From positions 186,001 through 250,000 of the forward strand of contig NW_027096049.1 in the NCBI RefSeq assembly GCF_040115645.1: DNA of 64,000 nt, read 5' to 3'. A program made the position numbers and the translations under genes. Below are positions 10,549 through 24,622 of this stretch, piece after piece (position 1 is the stretch's first letter; every line of letters starts with the position of its first letter). The notes under the pieces were generated by a model. That model was not told where the DNA came from, ran no database searches, and saw only the letters and a program-made list of their open reading frames with translations. This stretch comes from Euwallacea fornicatus (Eukaryota > Arthropoda > Insecta > Coleoptera > Curculionidae).

Positions 10549-13186
10549 TTTAACATTACGTAACACATCATGATTGTATCATCTTGAGTTTCCACGAAAA
10601 ATAGTACTTTATGAGCTCAAACATATAATATTTGTAACTTTTCACATTTTGAAGCTCGATAACTTCGTTCAATGAGGACCACATTTCTTAAACAAAGACT
10701 CAAATGAACCATCTCGACGAGATCTTTAACATGACGAAACACATCATGATTGTATCATCTTGAGTTTCCAAGAAAAATAGTACTTTATGAGCTCAAACAT
10801 TCAGTTTTTGTGATTTTTCACAATTTGAAGCTCGATAACTTCGGCAATTAAATCCAAATTTCTTAAACAAAGACTCAAATGAACCATCTCGACGAGATCT
10901 TTAACATGACGTAACACATCATGATTGTATCATCTTGAGTGTCCAAGAAAAATACTACTTTATGAGCTCAAACATACAGTTTTTGTGATTTTTCACACTT
11001 TGAAGCTCGATAACTTCGGCAATTAAATTCCAAATTTCTTAAACAAAGACTCAAATGAACCATCTCGACGAGATCTTTAACATGACGTAACACATCATGA
11101 TTGAATCATCTTGAGTTTCCACGAAAAATAGTCTTTATGAGCTCAAACATATAATATTTGTGATTTTTCACACTTTGAAGCTCGATAACTTCGGCAATTA
11201 AATTCCAAATTTCTTAAACAAAGACTCAAATGAACCATCTCTACGAGATCTTTAACATGACGTAACACATCATGACTGTATCATTTTGAGTTTCCACGAA
11301 AAATAGTACTTTATGAGCTCAAACATATAATATTTGTAACTTTTCACACTTTGAAGCTCGATAACTTCGGCACTTAAATTCCAAATTTCTTAAACAAAGA
11401 CTCAAATGAACCATCTCGACGAGATCTTTAACATGACGTAACACATCATGACTGTATCATCTTGAGTTTCCACGAAAAATAGTACTTTATGAGCTCCAAC
11501 ATACAGTTTTTGTGATTTTTCACATTTTGAAGCTCGATATCTTCGGTCAATGAGGACCAAATTTCTTAAACAAAGACTCAAATGAACCATCTCGACGAGA
11601 TCTTTAACATCACGTAACACATCATGATTGTATCATCTTGAGTTTCCAAGAAAAATAGTACTTTATGAGCTCAAACATCCAGTTTTTGTGATTTTTCACA
11701 CTTTGAAGCTCGATAACTTCGGCAATTAAATTCCAAATTTCTTAAGCAAAGACTCAAGTGAACCATCTCGACGAGATCTTTAACATGACGTAACACATCA
11801 TGATTGTATCATCTTGAGTTTCCAAGAAAAATAGTAATTTATGAGCTCAAACATTCAGTTGTTGTGATTTTTCACATTTTGAAGCTCGATAACTTCGGTC
11901 AATGAGGACCAAATTTCTTAAACGGAGACTCAAATGAACCATCTCGACGAGATCTTTAACATGACGTAACACATCATAATTGTATCATCTTGAGTTTCCA
12001 AGACAAATAGTACTTTATGAGCTCAAACATCCAGTTTTTGTGATTTTTCACACTTTGAAGCTCGATAACTTCGGCACTTAAATTCCAAATTTCTTAAACA
12101 AAGACTCAAATGAACCATCTCGACGAGATCTTTAACATCACGTAACACATCATGATTGTATCATCTTGAGTTTCCAAGAAAAATAGTACTTTATGAGCTC
12201 AAACATCCAGTTTTTGTGATTTTTCACACTTTGAAGCTCGATAACTTCGGCACTTAAATTCCAAATTTCTTAAACAAAGACTCAAATGAACCATCTCGAC
12301 GAGATCTTTAACATTACGTAACACATCATGATTGTATCATCTTGAGTTTCCACGAAAAATAGTACTTTATGAGCTCAAACATCCAGTTTTTGTGATTTTT
12401 CACACTTTGAAGCTCGATAACTTCGGCACTTAAATTCCAAATTTCTTAAACAAAGACTCAAATGAACCATCTCGACGAGATCTTTAACATTACGTAACAC
12501 ATCATGATTGTATCATCTTGAGTTTCCACGAAAAATAGTACTTTATGAGCTCAAACATACAGTTTTTGTGATTTTTCACACTTTGAAGCTCGATAACTTC
12601 GGCACTTAAATTCCAAATTTCTTAAACAAAGACTCAAATGAACCATCTCGACGAGATCTTTAACATTACGTAACACATCATGATTGTATCATCTTGAGTT
12701 TCCAAGAAAAATAGTACTTTATGAGCTCAAACATACAGTTTTTGTGATTTTTCACACTTTGAAGCTCGATAACTTCGGCAATTAAATTCCAAATTTCTTA
12801 AGCAAAGACTCAAGTGAACCATCTCGACGAGATCTTTAACATGACGTAACACATCATGATTGTATCATCTTGAGTTTCCAAGAAAAATAGTAATTTATGA
12901 GCTCAAACATTCAGTTGTTGTGATTTTTCACATTTTGAAGCTCGATAACTTCGGTCAATGAGGACCAAATTTCTTAAACGGAGACTCAAATGAACCATCT
13001 CGACGAGATCTTTAACATGACGTAACACATCATAATTGTATCATCTTGAGTTTCCAAGACAAATAGTACTTTATGAGCTCAAACATCCAGTTTTTGTGAT
13101 TTTTCACACTTTGAAGCTCGATAACTTCGGCACTTAAATTCCAAATTTCTTAAACAAAGACTCAAATGAACCATCTCGACGAGATC
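10549..13186. repeat. 15-unit HOR-like block, copy 1
   Basis: Order: class C unit; 175-bp CATTCAG unit with GACGAAACAC; GTGTCC; GATTGAATC with a one-base deletion (AGTCTTTATG, near 11132); TCATTTTGAG; GCTCCAAC/GATATCTTCGG; TTAAGC; GTAATTT/CGGAG; GACAAATAG; CATCACG; then three consecutive CATTACG units (12307, 12483, 12659) before a second CGGAG cycle. The first part is copied at 13187-14769, 2,638 bp downstream. Confidence 0.8.
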
Positions 13187-14769
13187 TTTAACATTACGTA
13201 ACACATCATGATTGTATCATCTTGAGTTTCCACGAAAAATAGTACTTTATGAGCTCAAACATATAATATTTGTAACTTTTCACATTTTGAAGCTCGATAA
13301 CTTCGTTCAATGAGGACCACATTTCTTAAACAAAGACTCAAATGAACCATCTCGACGAGATCTTTAACATGACGAAACACATCATGATTGTATCATCTTG
13401 AGTTTCCAAGAAAAATAGTACTTTATGAGCTCAAACATTCAGTTTTTGTGATTTTTCACAATTTGAAGCTCGATAACTTCGGCAATTAAATCCAAATTTC
13501 TTAAACAAAGACTCAAATGAACCATCTCGACGAGATCTTTAACATGACGTAACACATCATGATTGTATCATCTTGAGTGTCCAAGAAAAATACTACTTTA
13601 TGAGCTCAAACATACAGTTTTTGTGATTTTTCACACTTTGAAGCTCGATAACTTCGGCAATTAAATTCCAAATTTCTTAAACAAAGACTCAAATGAACCA
13701 TCTCGACGAGATCTTTAACATGACGTAACACATCATGATTGAATCATCTTGAGTTTCCACGAAAAATAGTACTTTATGAGCTCAAACATATAATATTTGT
13801 GATTTTTCACACTTTGAAGCTCGATAACTTCGGCAATTAAATTCCAAATTTCTTAAACAAAGACTCAAATGAACCATCTCTACGAGATCTTTAACATGAC
13901 GTAACACATCATGACTGTATCATCTTGAGTTTCCACGAAAAATAGTACTTTATGAGCTCCAACATACAGTTTTTGTGATTTTTCACATTTTGAAGCTCGA
14001 TATCTTCGGTCAATGAGGACCAAATTTCTTAAACAAAGACTCAAATGAACCATCTCGACGAGATCTTTAACATCACGTAACACATCATGATTGTATCATC
14101 TTGAGTTTCCAAGAAAAATAGTACTTTATGAGCTCAAACATCCAGTTTTTGTGATTTTTCACACTTTGAAGCTCGATAACTTCGGCAATTAAATTCCAAA
14201 TTTCTTAAGCAAAGACTCAAGTGAACCATCTCGACGAGATCTTTAACATGACGTAACACATCATGATTGTATCATCTTGAGTTTCCAAGAAAAATAGTAA
14301 TTTATGAGCTCAAACATTCAGTTGTTGTGATTTTTCACATTTTGAAGCTCGATAACTTCGGTCAATGAGGACCAAATTTCTTAAACGGAGACTCAAATGA
14401 ACCATCTCGACGAGATCTTTAACATGACGTAACACATCATAATTGTATCATCTTGAGTTTCCAAGACAAATAGTACTTTATGAGCTCAAACATCCAGTTT
14501 TTGTGATTTTTCACACTTTGAAGCTCGATAACTTCGGCACTTAAATTCCAAATTTCTTAAACAAAGACTCAAATGAACCATCTCGACGAGATCTTTAACA
14601 TCACGTAACACATCATGATTGTATCATCTTGAGTTTCCAAGAAAAATAGTACTTTATGAGCTCAAACATCCAGTTTTTGTGATTTTTCACACTTTGAAGC
14701 TCGATAACTTCGGCACTTAAATTCCAAATTTCTTAAACAAAGACTCAAATGAACCATCTCGACGAGATC
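13187..14769. repeat. 9-unit copy of the 10549 block
   Basis: Repeats the order class C; GACGAAACAC; GTGTCC; GATTGAATC; GCTCCAAC/GATATC; TTAAGC; CGGAG; GACAAATAG; CATCACG. It lacks the TCATTTTGAG unit present at 11251, so the displacement drops from 15 to 14 units across the block. A third start of the cycle follows at 14770. Confidence 0.8.
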
Positions 14770-16528
14770 TTTAACATTACGTAACACATCATGATTGTAT
14801 CATCTTGAGTTTCCACGAAAAATAGTACTTTATGAGCTCAAACATATAATATTTGTAACTTTTCACATTTTGAAGCTCGATAACTTCGTTCAATGAGGAC
14901 CACATTTCTTAAACAAAGACTCAAATGAACCATCTCGACGAGATCTTTAACATGACGTAACACATCATGATTGTATCATCTTGAATTTCCAAGAAAAATA
15001 GTACTTTATGAGCTCAAACATTCAGTTTTTGTGATTTTTCACAATTTGAAGCTCGATAACTTCGGCAATTAAATCCAAATTTCTTAAACAAAGACTCAAA
15101 TGAACCATCTCGACGAGATCTTTAACATGACGTAACACATCATGATTGTATCATCTTGAGTGTCCAAGAAAAATACTACTTTATGAGCTCAAACATACAG
15201 TTTTTGTGATTTTTCACACTTTGAAGCTCGATAACTTCGGCAATTAAATTCCAAATTTCTTAAACAAAGACTCAAATGAACCATCTCTACGAGATCTTTA
15301 ACATGACGTAACACATCATGACTGTATCATCTTGAGTTTCCACGAAAAATAGTACTTTATGAGCTCAAACATATAATATTTGTGATTTTTCACACTTTGA
15401 AGCTCGATAACTTCGGCAATTAAATTCCAAATTTCTTAAACAAAGACTCAAATGAACCATCTCGACGAGATCTTTGACATGACGTAACACATCATGATTG
15501 TATCAACTTGAGTTTCCAAGAAAAATAGTACTTTATGAGCTCAAACATCCAGTTTTTGTGATTTTTCACACTTTGAAGCTCGATAACTTCGTTCAATGAG
15601 GACCACATTTCTTAAACAAAGACTCAAATGAACCATCTCTACGAGATCTTTAACATGACGTAACACATCATGACTGTATCATCTTGAGTTTCCCCGAAAA
15701 AAAGTACTTTATGAGCTCAAACATACAGTTTTTGTGATTTTTCACACTTTGAAGCTCGATAACTTCGGCACTTAAATTCCAAATTTCTTAAACAATGACT
15801 CAAATGAACCATCTCGACGAGATCTTTAACATGACGTAACACATCATGATTGAATCATCTTGAGTTTCCACGAAAAATAGTACTTTATGAGCTCAAACAT
15901 ACAGTTTTTGTGATTTTTCACACTTTGAAGCTCGATAACTTCGGCACTTAAATTCCAAATTTCTTAAACAAAGACTCAAATGAACCATCTCGACGAGATC
16001 TTTAACATTACGTAACACATCATGATTGTATCATCTTGAGTTTCCAAGAAAAATAGTACTTTATGAGCTCAAACATATAATATTTGTGATTTTTCACACT
16101 TTGAAGCTCGATAACTTCGGCAATTAAATTCCAAATTTCTTAAACAAAGACTCAAATGAACCATCTCGACGAGATCTTTGACATGACGTAACACATCATG
16201 ACTGTATCATCTTGAGTTTCCACGAAAAATAGTACTTTATGAGCTCCAACATACAGTTTTTGTGATTTTTCACATTTTGAAGCTCGATATCTTCGGTCAA
16301 TGAGGACCAAATTTCTTAAACAAAGACTCAAATGAACCATCTCGACGAGATCTTTAACATCACGTAACACATCATGATTGTATCATCTTGAGTTTCCAAG
16401 AAAAATAGTACTTTATGAGCTCAAACATCCAGTTTTTGTGATTTTTCACACTTTGAAGCTCGATAACTTCGGCAATTAAATTCCAAATTTCTTAAACAAA
16501 GACTCAAATGAACCATCTCGACGAGATC
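14770..16528. repeat. Transition units, class C start then class A mixture
   Basis: Opens with class C (14770), CATTCAG (with private CTTGAATTT) and GTGTCC as in the two previous blocks, then departs. A class A front joined to a GTTCAATGAGGACCACA block appears at about 15590. CCCCGAAAAAAAG and AACAATGACTC are private changes. TTTGACATG units (15473, 16179) and a GATATCTTCGG unit near 16270 lead into the next block. Confidence 0.7.
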
Positions 16529-17408
16529 TTTAACATGACGTAACACATCATGACTGTATCATCTTGAGTTTCCACGAAAAATAGTACTTTATGAGCTCCA
16601 ACATACAGTTTTTGTGATTTTTCACATTTTGAAGCTCGATATCTTCGGTCAATGAGGACCACATTTCTTAAACAAAGACTCAAATGAACCATCTCGACGA
16701 GATCTTTAACATGACGTAACACATCATGATTGTATCATCTTGAGTTTCCGAGAAAAATAGTACTTTATGAGCTCAAACATCCAGTTTTTGTGATTTTTCA
16801 CACTTTGAAGCTCGATAACTTCGGCAATTAAATTCCAAATTTCTTAAACAAAGACTCAAATGAACCATCTCGACGAGATCTTTAACATGACGTAACACAT
16901 CATGATTGTATCATCTTGAGTTTCCACGAAAAATAGTACTTTATGAGCTCAAACATATAATATTTGTGATTTTTCACACTTTGAAGCTCGATAACTTCGG
17001 CAATTAAATTCCAAATTTCTTAAACAAAGACTCAAATGAACCATCTCTACGAGATCTTTAACATGACGTAACACATCATGACTGTATCATCTTGAGTTTC
17101 CACGAAAAATAGTACTTTATGAGCTCAAACATATAATATTTGTGATTTTTCACACTTTGAAGCTCGATAACTTCGGCAATTAAATTCCAAATTTCTTAAA
17201 CAAAGACTGAAATGAACCATCTCGACGAGATCTTTGACATGACGTAACACATCATGATTGTATCAACTTGAGTTTCCAAGTAAAATAGTACTTTATGAGC
17301 TCAAACATACAGTTTTTGTGACTTTTCACATTTTGAAGCTCGATAACTTCGGCAATTAAATTCCAAATTTCTTAAACAAAGACTCAAATGAACCATCTCT
17401 ACGAGATC
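16529..17408. repeat. 5-unit block copied at 20047-20926
   Basis: Units: GCTCCAAC/GATATCTTCGGTC; GTTTCCGAG with CATCCAG; ATATAAT class A; CATGACTG ATATAAT; TTTGACATG with CCAAGTAAAATAG. All five recur 3,518 bp downstream (20 units, two short), including the otherwise private CCGAG and AAGTAAAA changes. A private AAGACTGAAATG change lies in this copy near 17203. Confidence 0.85.
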
Positions 17409-17936
17409 TTTAACATGACGTAACACATCATGACTGTATCATCTTGAGTTTCCAAGAAAAATAGTACTTTATGAGCTCAAACATTCAGTTTTTGTGATTT
17501 TTCACACTTTGAAGCTCGATAACTTCGGCAATTAAATTCCAAATTTCTTAAACAAAGACTCAAATGAACCATCTCTACGAGATCTTTGACATGACGTAAC
17601 ACATCATGATTGTAACAACTTGAGTTTCCAAGAAAAATAGTACTTTATGAGCTCAAACATACAGTTTTTGTGACTTTTCACATTTTGAAGCTCGATATCT
17701 TCGGTCAATGAGGACCAAATTTCTTAAACAAAGACTCAAATGAACCATCTCGACGAGATCTTTAACATCACGTAACACATCATGATTGTATCATCTTGAG
17801 TTTCCAAGAAAAATAGTACTTTATGAGCTCAAACATCCAGTTTTTGTGATTTTTCACACTTTGAAGCTCGATAACTTCGGCAATTAAATTCCAAATTTCT
17901 TAAACAAAGACTCAAATGAACCATCTCTACGAGATC
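17409..17936. repeat. Three TGACTTTT/CATTCAG units
   Basis: A short stretch of CATTCAG and TTTGACATG/CAACTTGAG units. One combines TGACTTTTCACATTTT with GATATCTTCGGTCAATGAGG near 17690. The TGACTTTTCACATTTT block, first seen near 17320, becomes frequent only from here rightward. Confidence 0.7.
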
Positions 17937-19518
17937 TTTAACATGACGTAACACATCATGATTGTATCATCTTGAGTTTCCAAGAAAAATAGTACTTTAT
18001 GAGCTCAAACATTCAGTTTTTGTGATTTTTCACACTTTGAAGCTCGATAACTTCGGCAATTAAATCCAAATTTCTTAAACAAAGACTCAAATGAACCATC
18101 TCGACGAGATCTTTAACATGACGTAACACATCATGATTGTATCATCTTGAGTTTCCAAGAAAAATAGTACTTTATGAGCTCAAACATACAGTTTTTGTGA
18201 TTTTTCACACTTTGAAGCTCGATAACTTCGGCACTTAAATTCCAAATTTCTTAAACAAAGACTCAAATGAACCATCTCGACGAGATCTTTAACATGACGT
18301 AACACATCATGATTGTATCATCTTGAGTTTCCAAGAAAAATAGTACTTTATGAGCTCAAACATACAGTTTTTGTGATTTTTCACACTTTGAAGCTCGATA
18401 ACTTCGGCAAATAAATTCCAAATTTCTTAAACAAAGACTCAAATGAACCATCTCGACGAAATCTTTAACATGACGTAACACATCATGATTGTATCATCTT
18501 GAGTTTCCAAGAAAAATAGTACTTTATGAGCTCAAACATACAGTTTTTGTGATTTTTCACACTTTGAAGCTCGATAACTTCGGCACTTAAATTCCAAATT
18601 TCTTAAACAAAGACTCAAATGAACCATCTCGACGAGATCTTTAACATCACGTAACACATCATGATTGTATCATCTTGAGTTTCCAAGAAAAATAGTACTT
18701 TATGAGCTCAAACATCCAGTTTTTGTGATTTTTCACACTTTGAAGCTCGATAACTTCGGCACTTAAATTCCAAATTTCTTAAACAAAGACTCAAATGAAC
18801 CATCTCGACGAGATCTTTAACATGACGTAACACATCATGATTGTATCATCTTGAGTTTCCAAGAAAAATAGTACTTTATGAGCTCAAACATACAGTTTTT
18901 GTGATTTTTCACACTTTGAAGCTCGATAACTTCGGCAAATAAATTCCAAATTTCTTAAACAAAGACTCAAATGAACCATCTCGACGAAATCTTTAACATG
19001 ACGTAACACATCATGATTGTATCATCTTGAGTTTCCAAGAAAAATAGTACTTTATGAGCTCAAACATAAAATTTTTGTGATTTTTCACACTTTGAATCTC
19101 GATAACTTCGGCAATTAAATTCCAAATTTCTTAAGCAAAGACTCAAGTGAACCATCTCGACGAGATCTTTAACATGACGTAACACATCATGATTGTATCA
19201 TCTTGAGTTTCCAAGAAAAATAGTAATTTATGAGCTCAAACATTCAGTTGTTGTGATTTTTCACATTTTGAAGCTCGATAACTTCGGTCAATGAGGACCA
19301 AATTTCTTAAACGGAGACTCAAATGAACCATCTCGACGAGATCTTTAACATGACGTAACACATCATAATTGTATCATCTTGAGTTTCCAAGAAAAATAGT
19401 ACTTTATGAGCTCAAACATACAGTTTTTGTGATTATTCACACTTTGAAGCTCGATAACTTCGGCAATTAAATCCAAATTTCTTAAACAAAGACTCAAATG
19501 AACCATCTCGACGAGATC
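17937..19518. repeat. Island of left-type units
   Basis: Nine units carry markers of the 8-9.5 kb region: CACTTAAATT, GCAAATAAATT, GACGAAATC, CATCACG, CATAAAATTTTTG, GTAATTTATG and the CGGAG marker at about 19310. The last four units match 8087-8789 in order. This is the last place in the window where I see CGGAGACTC, GTAATTTATG or TTAAGCAAAG. It is best read as a block transferred from the left part by long-range exchange or conversion. Confidence 0.8.
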
Positions 19519-20046
19519 TTTAACATGACGTAACACATCATGATTGTATCATCTTGAGTTTCCAAGAAAAATAGTACTTTATGAGCTCAAACATTCAGTT
19601 TTTGTGATTTTTCACATTTTGAAGCTCGATAACTTCGGCAATTAAATTCCAAATTTCTTAAACAAAGACTCAAATGAACCATCTCGACGAGATCTTTAAC
19701 ATGACGTAACACATCATGATTGTATCATCTTGAGTTTCCAAGAAAAATAGTACTTTATGAGCTCAAACATTCAGTTTTTGTGATTTTTCACATTTTGAAG
19801 CTCGATAACTTCGGCAATTAAATTCCAAATTTCTTAAACAAAGACTCAAATGAACCATCTCGACGAGATCTTTAACATGACGTAACACATCATGACTGTA
19901 TCATCTTGAGTTTCCAAGAAAAATAGTACTTTATGAGCTCAAACATCCAGTTTTTGTGATTTTTCACACTTTGAAGCTCGATAACTTCGGCAATTAAATT
20001 CCAAATTTCTTAAACAAAGACTCAAATGAACCATCTCGACGAGATC
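19519..20046. repeat. Three CATTCAG/CATCCAG class A units
   Basis: Two almost identical CATTCAG units with TCACATTTT but the class A CGGCAATT block, so B-like upstream and A-like downstream. A CATGACTG/CATCCAG unit follows and leads into the copied block. Confidence 0.75.
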
Positions 20047-20926
20047 TTTAACATGACGTAACACATCATGACTGTATCATCTTGAGTTTCCACGAAAAAT
20101 AGTACTTTATGAGCTCCAACATACAGTTTTTGTGATTTTTCACATTTTGAAGCTCGATATCTTCGGTCAATGAGGACCACATTTCTTAAACAAAGACTCA
20201 AATGAACCATCTCGACGAGATCTTTAACATGACGTAACACATCATGATTGTATCATCTTGAGTTTCCGAGAAAAATAGTACTTTATGAGCTCAAACATCC
20301 AGTTTTTGTGATTTTTCACACTTTGAAGCTCGATAACTTCGGCAATTAAATTCCAAATTTCTTAAACAAAGACTCAAATGAACCATCTCGACGAGATCTT
20401 TAACATGACGTAACACATCATGATTGTATCATCTTGAGTTTCCACGAAAAATAGTACTTTATGAGCTCAAACATATAATATTTGTGATTTTTCACACTTT
20501 GAAGCTCGATAACTTCGGCAATTAAATTCCAAATTTCTTAAACAAAGACTCAAATGAACCATCTCTACGAGATCTTTAACATGACGTAACACATCATGAC
20601 TGTATCATCTTGAGTTTCCACGAAAAATAGTACTTTATGAGCTCAAACATATAATATTTGTGATTTTTCACACTTTGAAGCTCGATAACTTCGGCAATTA
20701 AATTCCAAATTTCTTAAACAAAGACTCAAATGAACCATCTCGACGAGATCTTTGACATGACGTAACACATCATGATTGTATCAACTTGAGTTTCCAAGTA
20801 AAATAGTACTTTATGAGCTCAAACATACAGTTTTTGTGACTTTTCACATTTTGAAGCTCGATAACTTCGGCAATTAAATTCCAAATTTCTTAAACAAAGA
20901 CTCAAATGAACCATCTCTACGAGATC
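20047..20926. repeat. 5-unit block, second copy of 16529-17408
   Basis: Same order and private changes as the first copy (GATATC, CCGAG, AAGTAAAATAG). The left-type island 17937-19518 lies between the copies, which suggests it was inserted or retained during a 20-unit exchange. Confidence 0.85.
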
Positions 20927-21102
20927 TTTAACATGACGTAACACATCATGATTGTATCATCTTGAGTTTCCAAGAAAAATAGTACTTTATGAGCTCAAAC
21001 ATACAGTTTTTGTGACTTTTCACATTTTGAAGCTCGATAACTTCGGCAATTAAATTCCAAATTTCTTAAACAAAGACTCAAATGAACCATCTCGACGAGA
21101 TC
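20927..21102. repeat. Single linker unit, B/A recombinant
   Basis: One unit with CATACAG, TGACTTTTCACATTTT and the class A CGGCAATTAAATTCC block, lying between the end of the 5-unit copy and the start of the 20-unit copy. Confidence 0.75.
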
Positions 21103-24100
21103 TTTAACATGACGTAACACATCATGACTGTATCATCTTGAGTTTCCAAGAAAAATAGTACTTTATGAGCTCAAACATCCAGTTTTTGTGATTTTTCACA
21201 CTTTGAAGCTCGATAACTTCGGCAATTAAATTCCAAATTTCTTAAACAAAGACTCAAATGAACCATCTCGACGAGATCTTTAACATGACGTAACACATCA
21301 TGACTGTATCATCTTGAGTTTCCACGATAAATAGTACTTTATGAGCTCAAACATTCAGTTTTTGTGATTTTTCACACTTTGAAGCTCGATACCTTCGGCA
21401 ATTAAATTCCAAATTTCTTAAACAAATACTCAAATGAACCATCTCGACGAGATCTTTAACATGACGTAACACATCATGATTGTATCATCTTGAGTTTCCA
21501 CGAAAAATAGTACTTTATGAGCTCAAACATATAATATTTGTGATTTTTCACACTTTGAAGCTCGATAACTTCGGCAATTAAATTCCAAATTTCTTAAACA
21601 AAGACTCAAATGAACCATCTCGACGAGATCTTTAACATGACGTAACACATCATGACTGTATCATCTTGAGTTTCCACGAAAAATAGTACTTTATGAGCTC
21701 AAACATATAATATTTGTGATTTTTCACACTTTGAAGCTCGATAACTTCGGCAATTAAATTCCAAATTTCTTAAACAAAGACTCAAATGAACCATCTCTAC
21801 GAGATCTTTAACATGACGTAACACATCATGATTGTATCAACTTGAGTTTCCAAGAAAAATAGTACTTTATGAGCTCAAACATACAGTTTTTGTGACTTTT
21901 CACATTTTGAAGCTCGATAACTTCGGTCAATGAGGACCAAATTTCTTAAACAAAGACTCAAATGAACCATCTCGACGAGATCTTTAACATCACGTAACAC
22001 ATCATGATTGTATCATCTTGAGTTTCCAAGAAAAATAGTACTTTATGAGCTCAAACATACAGTTTTTGTGACTTTTCACATTTTGAAGCTCGATAACTTC
22101 GGTCAATGAGGACCAAATTTCTTAAACAAAGACTCAAATGAACCATCTCGACGAGATCTTTAACATCACGTAACACATCATGATTGTATCATCTTGAGTT
22201 TGCAAGAAAAATAGTACTTTATGAGCTCAAACATCCAGTTTTTGTGATTTTTCACACTTTGAAGCTCGATAACTTCGGCAATTAAATTCCAAATTTCTTA
22301 AACAAAGACTCAAATGAACCATCTCTACGAGATCTTTAACATGACGTAACACATCATGATTGTATCATCTTGAGTTTCCAAGAAAAATAGTACTTTATGA
22401 GCTCAAACATTCAGTTTTTGTGATTTTTCACACTTTGAAGCTCGATAACTTCGGCAATTAAATTCCAAATTTCTTAAACAAAGACTCAAATGAACCATCT
22501 CGACGAGATCTTTAACATGACGTAACACATCATGATTGTATCATCTTGAGTTTCCAAGAAAAATAGTACTTTATGAGCTCAAACATTCAGTTTTTGTGAT
22601 TTTTCACACTTTGAAGCTCGATAACTTCGGCAATTAAATTCCAAATTTCTTAAACAAAGACTCAAATGAACCATCTCTACGAGATCTTTAACATGACGTA
22701 ACACATCATGACTGTATCATCTTGAGTTTCCACGAAAAATAGTACTTTATGAGCTCAAACATATAATATTTGTGATTTTTCACACTTTGAAGCTCGATAA
22801 CTTCGGCAATTAAATTCCAAATTTCTTAAACAAAGACTCAAATGAACCATCTCGACGAGATCTTTAACATGACGTAACACATCATGATTGTATCAACTTG
22901 AGTTTCCAAGAAAAATAGTACTTTATGAGCTCAAACATACAGTTTTTGTGACTTTTCACATTTTGAAGCTCGATAACTTCGGTCAATGAGCACCAAATTT
23001 CTTAAACAAAGACTCAAATGAACCATCTCGACGAGATCTTTAACATCACGTAACACATCATGATTGTATCATCTTGAGTTTCCAAGAAAAATAGTACTTT
23101 ATGAGCTCAAACATACAGTTTTTGTGACTTTTCACATTTTGAAGCTCGATAACTTCGGTCAATGAGGACCAAATTTCTTAAACAAAGACTCAAATGAACC
23201 ATCTCGACGAGATCTTTAACATGACGTAACACATCATGATTGTATCATCTTAAGTTTCCATGAAAAATAGTACTTTATGAGCTCAAACATACAGTTTTTG
23301 TGATTTTTCACACTTTGAAGCTCGATAACTTCGGCAATTAAATTCCAAATTTCTTAAACAAAGACTCAAATGAACCATCTCTACGAGATCTTTAACATGA
23401 CGTAACACATCATGATTGTATCATCTTGAGTTTCCACGAAAAATAGTACTATATGAGCTCAAACATATAATATTTGTGATTTTTCACACTTTGAAGCTCG
23501 ATAACTTCGGCAATTAAATTCCAAATTTCTTAAACAAAGACTCAAATGAACCATCTCGACGAGATCTTTAACATGACGTAACACATCATGATTGTATCAT
23601 TTTGAGTTTCCACGAAAAATAGTACTTTATGAGCTCAAACATATAATATTTGTGATTTTTCACACTTTGAAGCTCGATAACTTCGGCAATTAAATTCCAA
23701 ATTTCTTAAACAAAGACTCAAATGAACCATCTCGACGAGATCTTTAACATGACGTAACACATCATGATTGTATCATTTTGAGTTTCCACGAAAAATAGTA
23801 CTTTATGAGCTCAAACATACAGTTTTTGTGACTTTTCACATTTTGAAGCTCGATAACTTCGGTCAATGAGGACCAAATTTCTTAAACAAAGACTCAAATG
23901 AACCATCTCGACGAGATCTTTAACATGACGTAACACATCATGATTGTATCATCTTAAGTTTCCATGAAAAATAGTACTTTATGAGCTCAAACATACAGTT
24001 TTTGTGATTTTTCACACTTTGAAGCTCGATAACTTCGGCAATTAAATTCCAAATTTCTTAAACAAAGACTCAAATGAACCATCTCTACGAGATCTTTAAC

Positions 24101-24622
24101 ATGACGTAACACATCATGACTGTATCATCTTGAGTTTCCACGAAAAATAGTACTTTATGAGCTCCAACATACAGTTCTTGTGATTTTTCACACTTTGAAG
24201 CTCGATAACTTCGGCAATTAAATTCCAAATTTCTTAAAGAAAGACTCAAATGAACCATCTCTACGAGATCTTTAACATGACGTAACACATCATGATTGTA
24301 TCATCTTAAGTTTCCATGAAAAATAGTACTTTATGAGCTCAAACATACAGTTTTTGTGACTTTTCACATTTTGAAGCTCGATAACTTCGGTCAATGAGGA
24401 CCAAATTTCTTAAACAAAGACTCAAATGAACCATCTCGACGAGATCTTTAACATGACGTAACACATCATGATTGTATCATCTTAAGTTTCCATGAAAAAT
24501 AGTACTTTATGAGCTCAAACATACAGTTTTTGTGACTTTTCACATTTTGAAGCTCGATAACTTCGGTCAATGAGCACCAAATTTCTTAAACAAAGACTCA
24601 AATGAACCATCTCGACGAGATC
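21103..24622. repeat. 20-unit HOR, copy 1 (3,520 bp)
   Basis: Matches 24799-28318 at a constant 3,696-bp displacement. Shared private changes include CACGATAAATAG with GATACCTTCGG and AACAAATACTC, GAGTTTGCAAG, the CTTAAG/CCATG units and GCTCCAACATACAGTTC. Visible differences are CTCTACG at 22676 against CTCGACG, and GAGCACC near 22990 against GAGGACC. The unit at 23391 (private ACTATATGAGC) has no partner in copy 2. Confidence 0.88.

Noticed and set aside
17937..19518. Transposon insertion to explain the left-type island
   Set aside because: The island contains only satellite units in register, with no terminal repeats, target-site duplication or foreign sequence. Exchange or conversion explains it better.
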